From contig NZ_JBNILH010000009.1 in assembly GCF_050107595.1 (NCBI RefSeq), positions 62,001 to 126,000 on the forward strand: a stretch of DNA of 64,000 nucleotides, read 5' to 3'. Position numbers and translations under genes: made by a program. Origin of the DNA: Bacillus_AB infantis_C (lineage in GTDB: Bacteria; Bacillota; Bacilli; Bacillales; Cytobacillaceae). The notes beneath the pieces were generated by a model that worked only from the letters and a program-made list of their open reading frames with translations, had not been told where the DNA came from and searched no databases. Each line of letters begins with the position of its first letter. Within the stretch, counting starts at the first letter, position 1. Positions 41,512-49,912 of the stretch are shown here, piece after piece.

Positions 41512-42180
41512 GTGGAGACGTTGAAAGATGAAAAGCAAGCAAGAAAAGAACTATCTGAGATATTGGAAGACAGGGAATATACCGTCTATCAGGATCAGGG
41601 GGAGAGCTTTCTTGAGAAGCTGAGGGAAAAATTCTTCACGTGGCTTGAAGGACTGTTCCCGCAGATAGAATTTTCCAGCGGCTCTTCAGGCTACTTTCCG
41701 TTCATCATGATCCTGGCGGGAGTCCTTTTCATTGGTATAGTCGTGTTTGCGGCTGCAAGGGCTGCCAAAAGGCAAAGGTTTTTGCAGGAGCATCAGCCTC
41801 TCGACAGGGCCTCTGAGATCAGCTGGTCCTATAAGAAGCATCTTGAGGAAGCCGGAAACCATGAGGAAGCCGGGGATCTGACAAAGGGAGCAAGGCATAT
41901 ATTCCTTGCCCTTTTGCTATGGTTCAATGAACACGGATGGCTGAAGGCAAAAATATGGAAAACGAACTGGGATTATTATGAGGAACTCAAAAAAACAGAC
42001 AGCAAAACGGCTGATATTTTCTTTTCCCTGTCAGCGCTTTTTGACAGGGCTGCCTACGGGGGTCAAAGCGTAAAGCCGAGTGAGTTCCAGCAATACAAGA
42101 AAGAAGCATTGAGACTTATGGACAATAGTGCAAACCTGCAGGAAGGGAGGGAACCGGAAATTGCGGAATCCGCTGATTAA
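41512..42180 (+). CDS. DUF4129-like membrane protein
   Basis: 222 residues. A short cytoplasmic start is followed by a hydrophobic segment (FPFIMILAGVLFIGIVVFAA) and a DUF4129-like helical domain: EEAGDLTKGARHIFLALLLW, TNWDYYEELKK, FSLSALFDRAAYGG. In MoxR/DUF58 clusters this family is often fused to transglutaminase-like enzymes; here it stands alone. The start is uncertain between GTG 41512 and TTG 41521. It overlaps the next gene by 20 nt. Confidence 0.68.
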   Translation: METLKDEKQARKELSEILEDREYTVYQDQGESFLEKLREKFFTWLEGLFPQIEFSSGSSGYFPFIMILAGVLFIGIVVFAAARAAKRQRFLQEHQPLDRASEISWSYKKHLEEAGNHEEAGDLTKGARHIFLALLLWFNEHGWLKAKIWKTNWDYYEELKKTDSKTADIFFSLSALFDRAAYGGQSVKPSEFQQYKKEALRLMDNSANLQEGREPEIAESAD

Positions 42181-43288
42181 AAAGGCTTTTTACTGGATAT
42201 TTCCGCTGCTGCTGTTTATTATGGCCAGCTACTTGCTGGCGGGAGACGCGCCTGCCAGCTATCCTCCCTATCTTGCCAAATCCCCTTCGCCGACAGGCAT
42301 TAAGGGAATGTATACATATTTGGAGCAAAACGGCTCCAGCATCAGAAAATGGAGCAGGAATCCCGGTCTGCTTCCAAACCCTGAAGAGCCCATCCTTCTG
42401 ATCATGGCAGAGCCGCGTTCTGTGCCTGACCGTGAGGAGATGGCCGCTTATAAGAGATTCCTGGAGAATGGCCATACCATTCTATTATTCAAGGAAAATC
42501 CTGCACCCATGTTCGGGATAAAAACAGAACAATTAGCCGCTGATGGGGAGGACGCCGTCAAGGTTAAAGACGAGAATGGGGGCATGTACAGCGCTGATGT
42601 AACCTCAGTGTTCAGGATCACAGAAGAACCTGGAGATGAGATTCTGTTTTCAGATGAGCTGGGTGCGCTGGCAATCAAAAGGGCAGTTGGCAAAGGCAGC
42701 CTGATTGCCGCCAATTCCCCTTCCTGGCTCACAAATGGAATAATCCTGGATGAAAGCCATTTAGAGCTCATCCTGGCATTAATGGACGAAGCAGCTGCAG
42801 AGGATATATTCGTAGATGAATATTTGCATGGGCAGGAGTCCGCTTCCGGGGCAGGGGCGTATCCGCAGTGGTTCCTCATTATTCTTGTACAGGGCGCCCT
42901 GCTCGCCTTATTATGGGTCTTTTATAAAGGCAAAAGGTTTGGTCCTGTCGACTGGCCGAGGGAGGAGACTGTCCGTTTTACCGATGAAAAGATTGCTGCT
43001 TTGTCTGCCTGGCACATAAGGGGGCGGCGCTACCAGGACTCGCTCAGGATCCAGGCTGATTATACGAAAGAGCTGCTGCAGGAAAAATGGGGCATCCCTT
43101 CAAGCCGCGGCTGGGAAGAAGCCGGGGAATCCATCCTGGCAAAAGCTCCTTCCTTGACTGAAGAAAAGGTAAAGTCATTCACTGAAGGGATATCTTTTGT
43201 ATTAAAAGAAGAGAATTTGCATAAAAAAGATTATTTGCGCTGGTCTGCACAACTGGATGATTTAAGGAAAGAGGTGGAGAAAAAATGA
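42161..43288 (+). CDS. DUF4350 domain membrane protein
   Basis: 375 residues. An N-terminal transmembrane segment (FYWIFPLLLFIMASYLLAG) precedes a Rossmann-like domain (SPTGIKGMYTYLEQNG; PILLIMAEP), and a second hydrophobic helix lies near residue 250 (WFLIILVQGALLALLWVFY), then a cytosolic helical tail. This matches DUF4350, the usual partner of MoxR ATPases. The TTG at 42161 is chosen because GGGAGG lies 10 nt upstream. Function unknown. Confidence 0.75.
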   Translation: MRNPLIKKAFYWIFPLLLFIMASYLLAGDAPASYPPYLAKSPSPTGIKGMYTYLEQNGSSIRKWSRNPGLLPNPEEPILLIMAEPRSVPDREEMAAYKRFLENGHTILLFKENPAPMFGIKTEQLAADGEDAVKVKDENGGMYSADVTSVFRITEEPGDEILFSDELGALAIKRAVGKGSLIAANSPSWLTNGIILDESHLELILALMDEAAAEDIFVDEYLHGQESASGAGAYPQWFLIILVQGALLALLWVFYKGKRFGPVDWPREETVRFTDEKIAALSAWHIRGRRYQDSLRIQADYTKELLQEKWGIPSSRGWEEAGESILAKAPSLTEEKVKSFTEGISFVLKEENLHKKDYLRWSAQLDDLRKEVEKK

Positions 43289-44214
43289 AACAAGATACAT
43301 CATTACTGCTGCAGCAGTATGAGGAACGGATAAAAGGACAGGGACTGAATCTGAGGCTGCTGCTTGCCGCAATCCTCTCCGGGGGGCATGTATTGATCGA
43401 AGGGGTGCCGGGCACCGGGAAGACCCAGATGGTCAAGACGCTGGCCGGGCTTCTTGGCGGTGAGTTCAGCCGGATCCAGTTCACACCGGACCTTCTCCCG
43501 AGCGATATAACCGGAAGCATGATCTATAACATGAAGGAAAGCTCCTTCCAAACGCTGAAAGGGCCGATTTTTACGAATGTCCTGCTCGCAGATGAAATCA
43601 ACAGGACACCTGCTAAGACACAGGCTGCGCTTTTGGAAGCGATGGAAGAGAAGCAAGTGACTATTCAGGGTGAAACCTATCAGCTCCCGGAAGCATTTTT
43701 TGTGGCGGCAACCCAGAATCCGATAGAATTTGAAGGGACATATCCCTTGCCTGAGGCCCAGCAGGACCGCTTCCTTTTCAAATTGATCATTGGCTTTCCA
43801 GAATTTGATGAAGAAAAGCTTGTGCTTCAGTCTGTGCTGGAAGGACGGATGGAGGCCGGGTCAATCATGCAGGCACTTTCACTCGATGACTTCATGTCCA
43901 TGCGGAAAAAAATTGAGAGCGTGGCTTTAAGCAATGATATCCTGGATTATGTCATGCAGATTGTCAGGAAAACGCGGGAGGCAGAGTCCATCAGGTTCGG
44001 AGCCAGTACAAGGGCAGCCATCTCCATTGGAAAAGCCGGCAGGGCATGGGCCTTTCTGGCTGGCCGCGATTATGTGACCCCTGATGACATCAAGATGGTT
44101 TCCAAGCCAGCTTTAAGGCATAGGATCCAATTATCCCCAAATGCAGAATTGGAGGGAAGAACTGTTGACCAGACAATCGATGAACTGGTGGGATCGGTTC
44201 CTGTTCCGAGATAG
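43285..44214 (+). CDS. MoxR family AAA+ ATPase
   Basis: 309 residues. GVPGTGKTQ is Walker A, VLLADEINRTPAKTQAALLEAMEE contains Walker B, and ATQNPIEFEGTYPLPEAQQDRF holds sensor 1 and the arginine finger; FGASTRAAI is in the lid. MoxR proteins assist the maturation or activation of von-Willebrand-factor and DUF58 partners. It overlaps DUF4350 by 4 nt, and the DUF58 gene starts within its 3' end. Confidence 0.92.
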   Translation: MKQDTSLLLQQYEERIKGQGLNLRLLLAAILSGGHVLIEGVPGTGKTQMVKTLAGLLGGEFSRIQFTPDLLPSDITGSMIYNMKESSFQTLKGPIFTNVLLADEINRTPAKTQAALLEAMEEKQVTIQGETYQLPEAFFVAATQNPIEFEGTYPLPEAQQDRFLFKLIIGFPEFDEEKLVLQSVLEGRMEAGSIMQALSLDDFMSMRKKIESVALSNDILDYVMQIVRKTREAESIRFGASTRAAISIGKAGRAWAFLAGRDYVTPDDIKMVSKPALRHRIQLSPNAELEGRTVDQTIDELVGSVPVPR

Positions 44215-45523
44215 AGGCATACTCCCTGGAAAACGGCTCCTTATCGGCATGCTAATTCTCTCTCTGGCCCTGTTGACGGCAGCATTCTGGGGAGTGCCGT
44301 GGAAGCTGTCAGCAGGACTCAATATCGGTTTTCTGCTGCTTTCCTTTGCTGATCTGGCTTTACTGCCTAAGAGTTCACAGATCATGCTGAAACGGAGTGT
44401 CCCGGAAGAAATGGAAAGAGGGCTTCCTGCTGAGATTGGCATTGAAATAGAAAACCACTCCCAGCAGCCTTTAAATGTTCAGATCATTGATGATCTTTCC
44501 GACTCCTTTGCCAGGCCTTTTCCGATTAAACGCAAGCTTGCAGGAAACACGAGGGGCACTGTGCAATACGAAACCAAGGCTGGTACAAGGGGGCATTATA
44601 AGCTGAACAGGATCTATGTCCGCTGCAGCAGCTTCCTCGGCCTATGGGAGAAGCAGATGGTGAAAGAGGCGGAAAGCCAAGTCAAAGTGATTCCTGATCT
44701 GACCGAAACAAGGCGCTATCTTGAAAATGCTCAATCTTATTTGCTCTATGAAGGAGAGAAGATCCGGAGGCAGCAGAGCGGATCTGGGGAATTTTCAAAG
44801 ATCCGGGCATACACGGCAGGCGATGATCCCCGAAAAATTAATTGGAGGCAGACAGCCAAGCTCCAGGAGGTCATGGCCAATGTCCATGAGCCTGAGCACG
44901 GAAAATATATTACCATTATGATTGACTGCGGCAGGATCATGGGTGCAGAGCTGGAAACCGGCAACAGGCTTGAAAAGGCGCTGGAAGCTGCGATGACTAC
45001 GGCAGCGGCAGCGCTCAAAAACGGTGATTATGTTTCTATCCTCACTTTTTCAAAAGACATTAAATCTTATGTCCCTCCTGCAAAAGGGATGCAGCACTTA
45101 AACTTCATCCTGAAAGCTTTATATTTGATACAGGCGGATGCTGCGGAATCCAACTATAGCGGAGCCTTTCAATATTTGCAGACTGTCCAGAATAAAAGGA
45201 GCTTATTGCTTCTCTTTACTGACGTAAAGACTTTCATCCTGGAGGAAAGTGCACTTGTTTATCTAAAAAGGATCCGGCAGCGGCACCTGTTCTTTATGCT
45301 GGGAATAGAAGACAATATTCTGGCAGCACGTGCAAAAGCGCGGCCGGAGGATATAAAAAGCGCCATGCTGAAAAGCATGGCGCAGCAGCAGATCCTTACG
45401 GCTAAGCGGGAAAAGCTGAGATGGGAAAAGCAGGGCCTGCAAATGGCGGAAGCACCAGAAGGAAGGCTCGCAGCAGCAGCAGTGTCCCATTATTTCAGTG
45501 TGATGAACCGTGGACTTCTTTAA
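44165..45523 (+). CDS. DUF58 domain protein
   Basis: 452 residues. Two N-terminal transmembrane segments, then a DUF58 core: GEFSKIRAYTAGDDPRKINWRQTAK, a diagnostic string, followed by a von-Willebrand-like domain (ITIMIDCGRIM, SILTFSKDI). The TTG at 44165 has GGAGGG 8 nt upstream within the moxR gene. Works with MoxR in membrane or envelope functions in this class of cluster. The role in Bacillus is not known. Confidence 0.88.
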   Translation: MTRQSMNWWDRFLFRDRGILPGKRLLIGMLILSLALLTAAFWGVPWKLSAGLNIGFLLLSFADLALLPKSSQIMLKRSVPEEMERGLPAEIGIEIENHSQQPLNVQIIDDLSDSFARPFPIKRKLAGNTRGTVQYETKAGTRGHYKLNRIYVRCSSFLGLWEKQMVKEAESQVKVIPDLTETRRYLENAQSYLLYEGEKIRRQQSGSGEFSKIRAYTAGDDPRKINWRQTAKLQEVMANVHEPEHGKYITIMIDCGRIMGAELETGNRLEKALEAAMTTAAAALKNGDYVSILTFSKDIKSYVPPAKGMQHLNFILKALYLIQADAAESNYSGAFQYLQTVQNKRSLLLLFTDVKTFILEESALVYLKRIRQRHLFFMLGIEDNILAARAKARPEDIKSAMLKSMAQQQILTAKREKLRWEKQGLQMAEAPEGRLAAAAVSHYFSVMNRGLL

Positions 45524-45634
45524 TATTCAGCCATTTACATAAGAAGGCTTCAGTCCAGTTTACAGGCAATCAGCCGACTGTCGGGCCACGCAGCCTTTTG
45601 GGAGACGAGCCCAAGCTTTCTCTCCTGCAAGGTT

Positions 45635-46624
45635 TCATCGAGCTTGCAGGGGATGTCCAATGCGTTTTCGTTTCTGATCCAGGAGCCAGCCTGACCATGC
45701 ATAAAACAGCAGTCCGAGGACCGTCAGGAAGGCAGCAGCATACTTCATTTCGAGAGGAAGAGGAGAAGGGGTGATAAACCCTTCGATCAATCCTGCGATG
45801 ATAAAGAGCGGAATGGTTCCCAACAGGAGCTGCACCGACCTTTTCGCCTGGTTTTTCAGCTGGTAACCACGGGAGTATCTGCCGGGGACAAGAAGCTTGT
45901 AGCCCATCAGCAGCCCGGCGCCTCCTGCTATGAATATCGCGGTAAGCTCTATCATTCCATGAGGGACAATATAGGCCCAGAATTCATAAGATTTGCCATG
46001 GGACCAGAACAGGCCGGCAATAGCTCCTACAATGATGCCATTATAAATCATAAGATAGACGGTCAAAATGCCGAAGGTGATGCCGCCGGCGAATGCCAGG
46101 ATCGCAACACGGATATTATTGGTCATGATGCTTGCTGACATGACGGCAGAATCGACTGCCCCTTCATTCTCGCCGAGCCTCTGGGGATCTATCGCGCCTG
46201 ACATCTCAGCGGGGAGAATCGAATGGATCGAAAGCGGATCATGGATGACAGCAAAGAAGCTGCCCAGACCGCCCAATGTGAAAAGAAGCATGCTGGCTGC
46301 GACAAATTTCCATTGCTCGAACAGCAGCCGCACAAACTTGACCTGGAAAAAATCTTTCAGCTGAGCCATGCTGGAGGATTGGCTTTTATATAAAAGATTA
46401 TGCGCCTTTGCGACAAGATCATTTAAATAAAATGTCACTTCTTCGTCAGGAAAGAAAGTCCGGGAGAATGAAAGATTTTGTGCTGTTTTCTGATACAGCC
46501 TGTCAAACCTGGCCAGATCAGCTCCAGCCGCTTTTCTTCTTTGCATCCTGGCGAGCAGCTCCTCCAGCTCCTGCCAGTTTTCCCGGTGCTGCTTGATGAA
46601 CTGTTTACTATTCAATCTAATCAC
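45635..46624 (-). CDS. SpoIIM-family (stage II sporulation protein M) membrane protein
   Basis: 329 residues with a soluble N-terminal helical portion (EELLARMQRRKAAGADLARFDRLY) and six transmembrane segments. FFAVIHDPLSI, MTNNIRVAILAFAGGITFGIL, YNGIIVGAIAGLFW, IVPHGMIELTAIFIAGGAG and LLMGYKLL match the SpoIIM/DUF95 family. These often accompany RDD and MoxR genes. Convergent with the DUF58 gene, 111 bp apart. The start is unclear: GTG at 46624 or TTG at 46615, the latter with AGGTG upstream. Confidence 0.82.
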   Translation of the reverse strand: MIRLNSKQFIKQHRENWQELEELLARMQRRKAAGADLARFDRLYQKTAQNLSFSRTFFPDEEVTFYLNDLVAKAHNLLYKSQSSSMAQLKDFFQVKFVRLLFEQWKFVAASMLLFTLGGLGSFFAVIHDPLSIHSILPAEMSGAIDPQRLGENEGAVDSAVMSASIMTNNIRVAILAFAGGITFGILTVYLMIYNGIIVGAIAGLFWSHGKSYEFWAYIVPHGMIELTAIFIAGGAGLLMGYKLLVPGRYSRGYQLKNQAKRSVQLLLGTIPLFIIAGLIEGFITPSPLPLEMKYAAAFLTVLGLLFYAWSGWLLDQKRKRIGHPLQAR

Positions 46625-46711
46625 CTGCCTGTAACCATAAAAGTTGTATCTCCATTATAAATCATAGGGAGAGCGAGATACAGGCAAAACTTCCAGGAAA
46701 TGGGGTGCATC

Positions 46712-47524
46712 ATGCAAACAGAAACAATCCTTGTCAAAACACCTGAATATGTATCGCTTCAATTCCAGCCTGCCGGACTTGGCAGCAGGGCTGGAGCCAT
46801 CATCATCGATCAGCTGATTCTCATGGTTTTCAATCTGGCCAGCATTCTGTTATTTATTTTTTATGCTTCGAGTGCTGCTGCGTTCTTTCTAGATGATACT
46901 TTCCTTTCATGGCCATTCGCCATTATGCTTATCTGCCTTTTTCTGGTCAACTGGGGGTACTTTTTTGTATTTGAATATTTTTGGGCAGGAAGGACGCCGG
47001 GGAAAAAGATCATGGGCATCCGGGTCATCCAGGATAACGGCCAGAGCATAACTTTACTCTCAAGCTTCATCCGCAACCTCCTCCGCATCATAGATTCTCT
47101 GCCGGTGTACTACCTGCTTGGCATCCTGATGGTGTTTTTCCATTCCAGACATAAACGGGTGGGCGACCTTGCTGCCGGGACTGTGGTCGTGCATGAACGG
47201 AAAAAGAAGAGGCCGGGTAAAATGACTGAGGTTGAAAAAGAAATCCGGGAAAGAGGCCTGAAAAAGGAAGATTTATATTTGGACGAGTGGACTGTCAGGA
47301 AAATCGGCGCCGAGGAATGGAAGCTTTTAAAAACCTATAGTGAGAGAATGCTCCAGCTCCCTATAGGCAAAAGAGAAGAGCTCACAAAGAAACTTTCTTA
47401 TACACTCCTGCCAAAGCTCGATATCGATCCTGAACGGAAATCATTCAGGCAGCTGGAAGACATCCTGCTGGTTCTTTATTTAATCGGCAAAGAAGAGTGG
47501 GAGTTTGAAAATCAGATAAAATGA
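46712..47524 (+). CDS. RDD family membrane protein
   Basis: 270 residues. YVSLQFQPAGLGSRAGAIIIDQLIL contains the Arg-Asp core of RDD domains; FWAGRTPGKKIMGIRVIQ and FIRNLLRIIDSLPVYYLLGI are the rest of the family signature. A cytosolic helical tail of about 85 residues follows. Divergent from the SpoIIM-family gene; with it and the MoxR/DUF58 genes it makes one functional neighbourhood. The ATG at 46712 follows GGGGTG. Confidence 0.85.
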   Translation: MQTETILVKTPEYVSLQFQPAGLGSRAGAIIIDQLILMVFNLASILLFIFYASSAAAFFLDDTFLSWPFAIMLICLFLVNWGYFFVFEYFWAGRTPGKKIMGIRVIQDNGQSITLLSSFIRNLLRIIDSLPVYYLLGILMVFFHSRHKRVGDLAAGTVVVHERKKKRPGKMTEVEKEIRERGLKKEDLYLDEWTVRKIGAEEWKLLKTYSERMLQLPIGKREELTKKLSYTLLPKLDIDPERKSFRQLEDILLVLYLIGKEEWEFENQIK

Positions 47525-47573
47525 GCAGATTTTCCCAAATGAAAAAATAATTAGAAAACTTTCCGCTAACTCG

Positions 47574-47601
47574 TTGACAAATCATATGGGTATGGTAGGA
47601 T
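47574..47601 (+). promoter_or_regulatory. sigma-A promoter of the sulfate assimilation operon
   Basis: TTGACA (47574-47579) and TAGGAT (47596-47601), 16 bp apart, with a TGG extended -10. Transcription would begin about 40 nt before the S-box aptamer. Confidence 0.7.
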
Positions 47602-47646
47602 TAATCTCAACAAAATAAATCAGAGCAAACGCTCCTGATTATATCA

Positions 47647-47797
47647 CTTATCTAGAGTGGCTGAGGGACTGGCCCATCGAAGCCCGGCAACCTGCTAAAA
47701 GCAAGGTGCCAATTCCAGCAAAATGTCCAGCATTTTGGGAGATAAGGTGCAAGTATGCGAAATGCGCCTTTTCCTGTTGGGAAAGGCGTTTTCTTTT
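47647..47797 (+). ncRNA. SAM-I (S-box) riboswitch of the cys operon
   Basis: P1 arms CTTATC (47647-47652) and GATAAG (47741-47746). Core elements are GAGGGACTGGCCCATCGAAG, CCCGGCAACC, GGTGCCAATTCC and a P4 with AGCA/TGTCCAGC. The terminator stem pairs CGCCTTTTCC (47765-47774) with GGGAAAGGCG (47779-47788), then a T-rich run. It would shut the sulfate operon off when SAM is plentiful. Confidence 0.94.
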
Positions 47798-47843
47798 TCC
47801 TCCTTGTGCCCAGCCCAGCCGTTCAAAAAGGAGGCGAGCCGAT

Positions 47844-47999
47844 CTGAAGCATGCTGATTGGGAGGAAGTGGCCGCACATCTGCAAAGGATGCTGCAGTCT
47901 GTAAAGTTTGGAAGCATCACACTTGTGGTGCAGGATGGCAAGGTCATTCAAATCGAGAAGAATGAAAAGGTTCGCCTTCAATCTAATAAAGCGCGCTGA
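47844..47999 (+). CDS. yezD: YezD-like DUF2292 small protein
   Basis: 51 residues. LQRMLQSVKFGSITLVVQDGKVIQIEKNEKVRL matches YezD/DUF2292, where FGSVTL and VIQIEKTEK are conserved. The start is unusual. AAGGAGG lies 9-10 nt before a CTG at 47844, and no ATG, GTG or TTG in frame lies at the right distance. A GTG at 47868 has GGAGG only 2 nt upstream. It is the first gene of the sulfate operon, downstream of the SAM terminator. Confidence 0.8.
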   Translation: MKHADWEEVAAHLQRMLQSVKFGSITLVVQDGKVIQIEKNEKVRLQSNKAR

Positions 48000-48012
48000 C
48001 TAGACAAACTAG

Positions 48013-48056
48013 AGGCGGTCTTTCTCCCCGAAGCGGGAGGAAGGCTGCCTTTTTTC
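48013..48056 (+). terminator. internal terminator or hairpin within the cys operon
   Basis: AGGCGG-CTT-CTCCC pairs with GGGAG-AAG-CTGCCT and is followed by TTTTTTC. It lies between yezD and cysH and would give partial termination, or make cysH rely on a second promoter. Confidence 0.7.
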
Positions 48057-48106
48057 TTGTTAAAAAGCAGGCAAAAAGAAGAAGGCATCATGAAAGGAGT
48101 ACTGAA

Positions 48107-48817
48107 ATGAGCACCACTGTAACATACACACACTGGGAACCGCCGTCATTCCCTGAAGATGATGGATTCAATGGGGCAAAAAATGTGCTGGAATGGGCGT
48201 ACAGCCATTACAGCCCGCAGGAAATCAGTTATGCATCAAGCTTCGGGGCAGAGGCGGTTGTGCTGATTGATCTGATCCAGGCAATAAAGCCTGATGCCCA
48301 TATTATTTTCCTGGATACCGGGCTTCATTTTCCGGAAACCTACGCAGTCATTGAAAGGGTGCAGGAGCGTTTTCCTGAGCTGAATATTGAAAGGAAGCTG
48401 CCGGCCCTTACTTTGGATGATCAGCGGGAAGCCTATGGACCGGCTCTGTGGAAAAAAGAGCCGGATCGCTGCTGCAGCATCCGGAAGATCATCCCGCTCC
48501 AGGAAGCCATGAAAGGCAAAATGGCCTGGATTTCCGGGCTGAGGAGGGAACAGTCTGCCTCCAGGGCAGGGGCGCAATTTTTAAACAAGGACAGCAAATT
48601 CCATAATGTGAAGATCTGTCCGCTAATCCACTGGACTTGGGAGGATGTGTGGGAGCATATCCGAAAAAAAGATCTTCCCTATAATAACCTCCATGACAAA
48701 GGGTATCCAAGCATTGGCTGCTTTCCCTGTACAAGGGCTGCAGGAGACGGCGGGGACAGCAGGGCAGGCAGGTGGGCTGGGACCGGCAAGACGGAATGCG
48801 GCCTGCATTCCGGGTGA
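48107..48817 (+). CDS. cysH: phosphoadenylyl-/adenylyl-sulfate reductase CysH
   Basis: 236 residues. SYASSFGAEAVVLIDLI is the PP-loop. RCCSIRKIIPL and GCFPC supply four cysteines typical of [4Fe-4S] APS-type reductases, which B. subtilis CysH resembles. ECGLH at the C terminus carries the catalytic Cys. It reduces APS or PAPS to sulfite with thioredoxin. GAAAGGAG lies about 9 nt before the ATG. First enzyme of the reduction block. Confidence 0.93.
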   Translation: MSTTVTYTHWEPPSFPEDDGFNGAKNVLEWAYSHYSPQEISYASSFGAEAVVLIDLIQAIKPDAHIIFLDTGLHFPETYAVIERVQERFPELNIERKLPALTLDDQREAYGPALWKKEPDRCCSIRKIIPLQEAMKGKMAWISGLRREQSASRAGAQFLNKDSKFHNVKICPLIHWTWEDVWEHIRKKDLPYNNLHDKGYPSIGCFPCTRAAGDGGDSRAGRWAGTGKTECGLHSG

Positions 48818-48826
48818 AAGGGGGGC

Positions 48827-49912
48827 ATGACCATGCTTGCAGCAATAGCAGTGACTGTTGGACTATTCTTTGCCATGAACATAGGAGCAAGCGGGGCAGC
48901 TGCCTCGATGGGGATTGCCTACGGATCCGGGTCGATTAAAAGCAGAAAAACTGCCCTGCTGCTATGCGGGGCAGCCGTATTCCTTGGCGCCTGGCTCGGA
49001 GGGGGCGAGGTTGTCAAAACAATGGGAAGCGGGATCGTGCCGAAAAGCACTTTCACGGTGAGCATTGCCCTGATCGTCCTTGCTTCAGCCGCTCTGTCGC
49101 TATTCCTGGCCAATATTTTCGGGATCCCGCTTTCGACGAGTGAGGTGACGGTCGGATCGGTTGTCGGGGCAGGGATTGCTTATCAATCCTTATTTGCTTC
49201 CAAGCTCTTGTGGATCATTTCCTTTTGGCTTCTAACGCCGCTGGCGGCTTTTATTATTGCTGTCATTGCCGCGAAGATGATCAGGATGTTCCGCTTGTCC
49301 AAGCAAACCAAAAAGCCGGGCACCATCCGCTTCCTTGGCTTCCTGGTCACACTCATGGGATTGTTTGAAGCCTTTTCGGCCGGCATGAATAATGTTGCCA
49401 ATGCGGTTGGCCCCCTTGTTGGTGCTGACATCCTCCCGCCAGGGGCAGGGATTTTCTGGGGCGGTATATTCGTCGCCGCCGGCGCTGTTTTTCTCGGCAG
49501 TAAAGTGCTGGAGACAAACGGAAAGAAAATCACTGATATCCGGCTCGAAGAAGGATGCATCATCTCTGGTACGGGGGCAGGCATTGTCACTGCAGCATCC
49601 TTGTTAGGGATTCCCGTCCCCTTGACGCAGATCACGACAAGCTCCATCATCGGAATCGGCTTTGCCGGTCAGGGGCGCTCTGTTTTCCAGAAAGAAATCG
49701 TCGTCAGGCTGCTCGGTGTATGGCTTGTTTCGCCAGTCCTATCGATGGTCCTGAGCTATACCTTGATCCAGATCATGATCAAGCACGACTTTTATCCGAT
49801 TGTTGCCATGGCTGGGGTCCTCATTTCTGTATTCGGTGTCCGTTTCCTGATGGGAAGGCAGACCGCGGCCCTGCCGGAAAATGAAACTTACAAATTAGCA
49901 AGGAAAGGCTGA
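48827..49912 (+). CDS. cysP: sulfate permease CysP (PiT-related)
   Basis: 361 residues with about ten transmembrane helices. FFAMNIGASGAAASMGIAYGSG near the N terminus and GVLFEAFSAGMNNVANAVGPL in the middle are the duplicated PiT-family loops. CysP carries sulfate in B. subtilis. The gene starts 9 nt after cysH and its stop codon overlaps the sat start by 1 nt. Confidence 0.92.
   Translation: MTMLAAIAVTVGLFFAMNIGASGAAASMGIAYGSGSIKSRKTALLLCGAAVFLGAWLGGGEVVKTMGSGIVPKSTFTVSIALIVLASAALSLFLANIFGIPLSTSEVTVGSVVGAGIAYQSLFASKLLWIISFWLLTPLAAFIIAVIAAKMIRMFRLSKQTKKPGTIRFLGFLVTLMGLFEAFSAGMNNVANAVGPLVGADILPPGAGIFWGGIFVAAGAVFLGSKVLETNGKKITDIRLEEGCIISGTGAGIVTAASLLGIPVPLTQITTSSIIGIGFAGQGRSVFQKEIVVRLLGVWLVSPVLSMVLSYTLIQIMIKHDFYPIVAMAGVLISVFGVRFLMGRQTAALPENETYKLARKG

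Noticed and set aside
45421..45774. 117-residue forward reading frame across the DUF58/SpoIIM junction
   Set aside because: It overlaps two well-supported genes in other frames and has no ribosome site.
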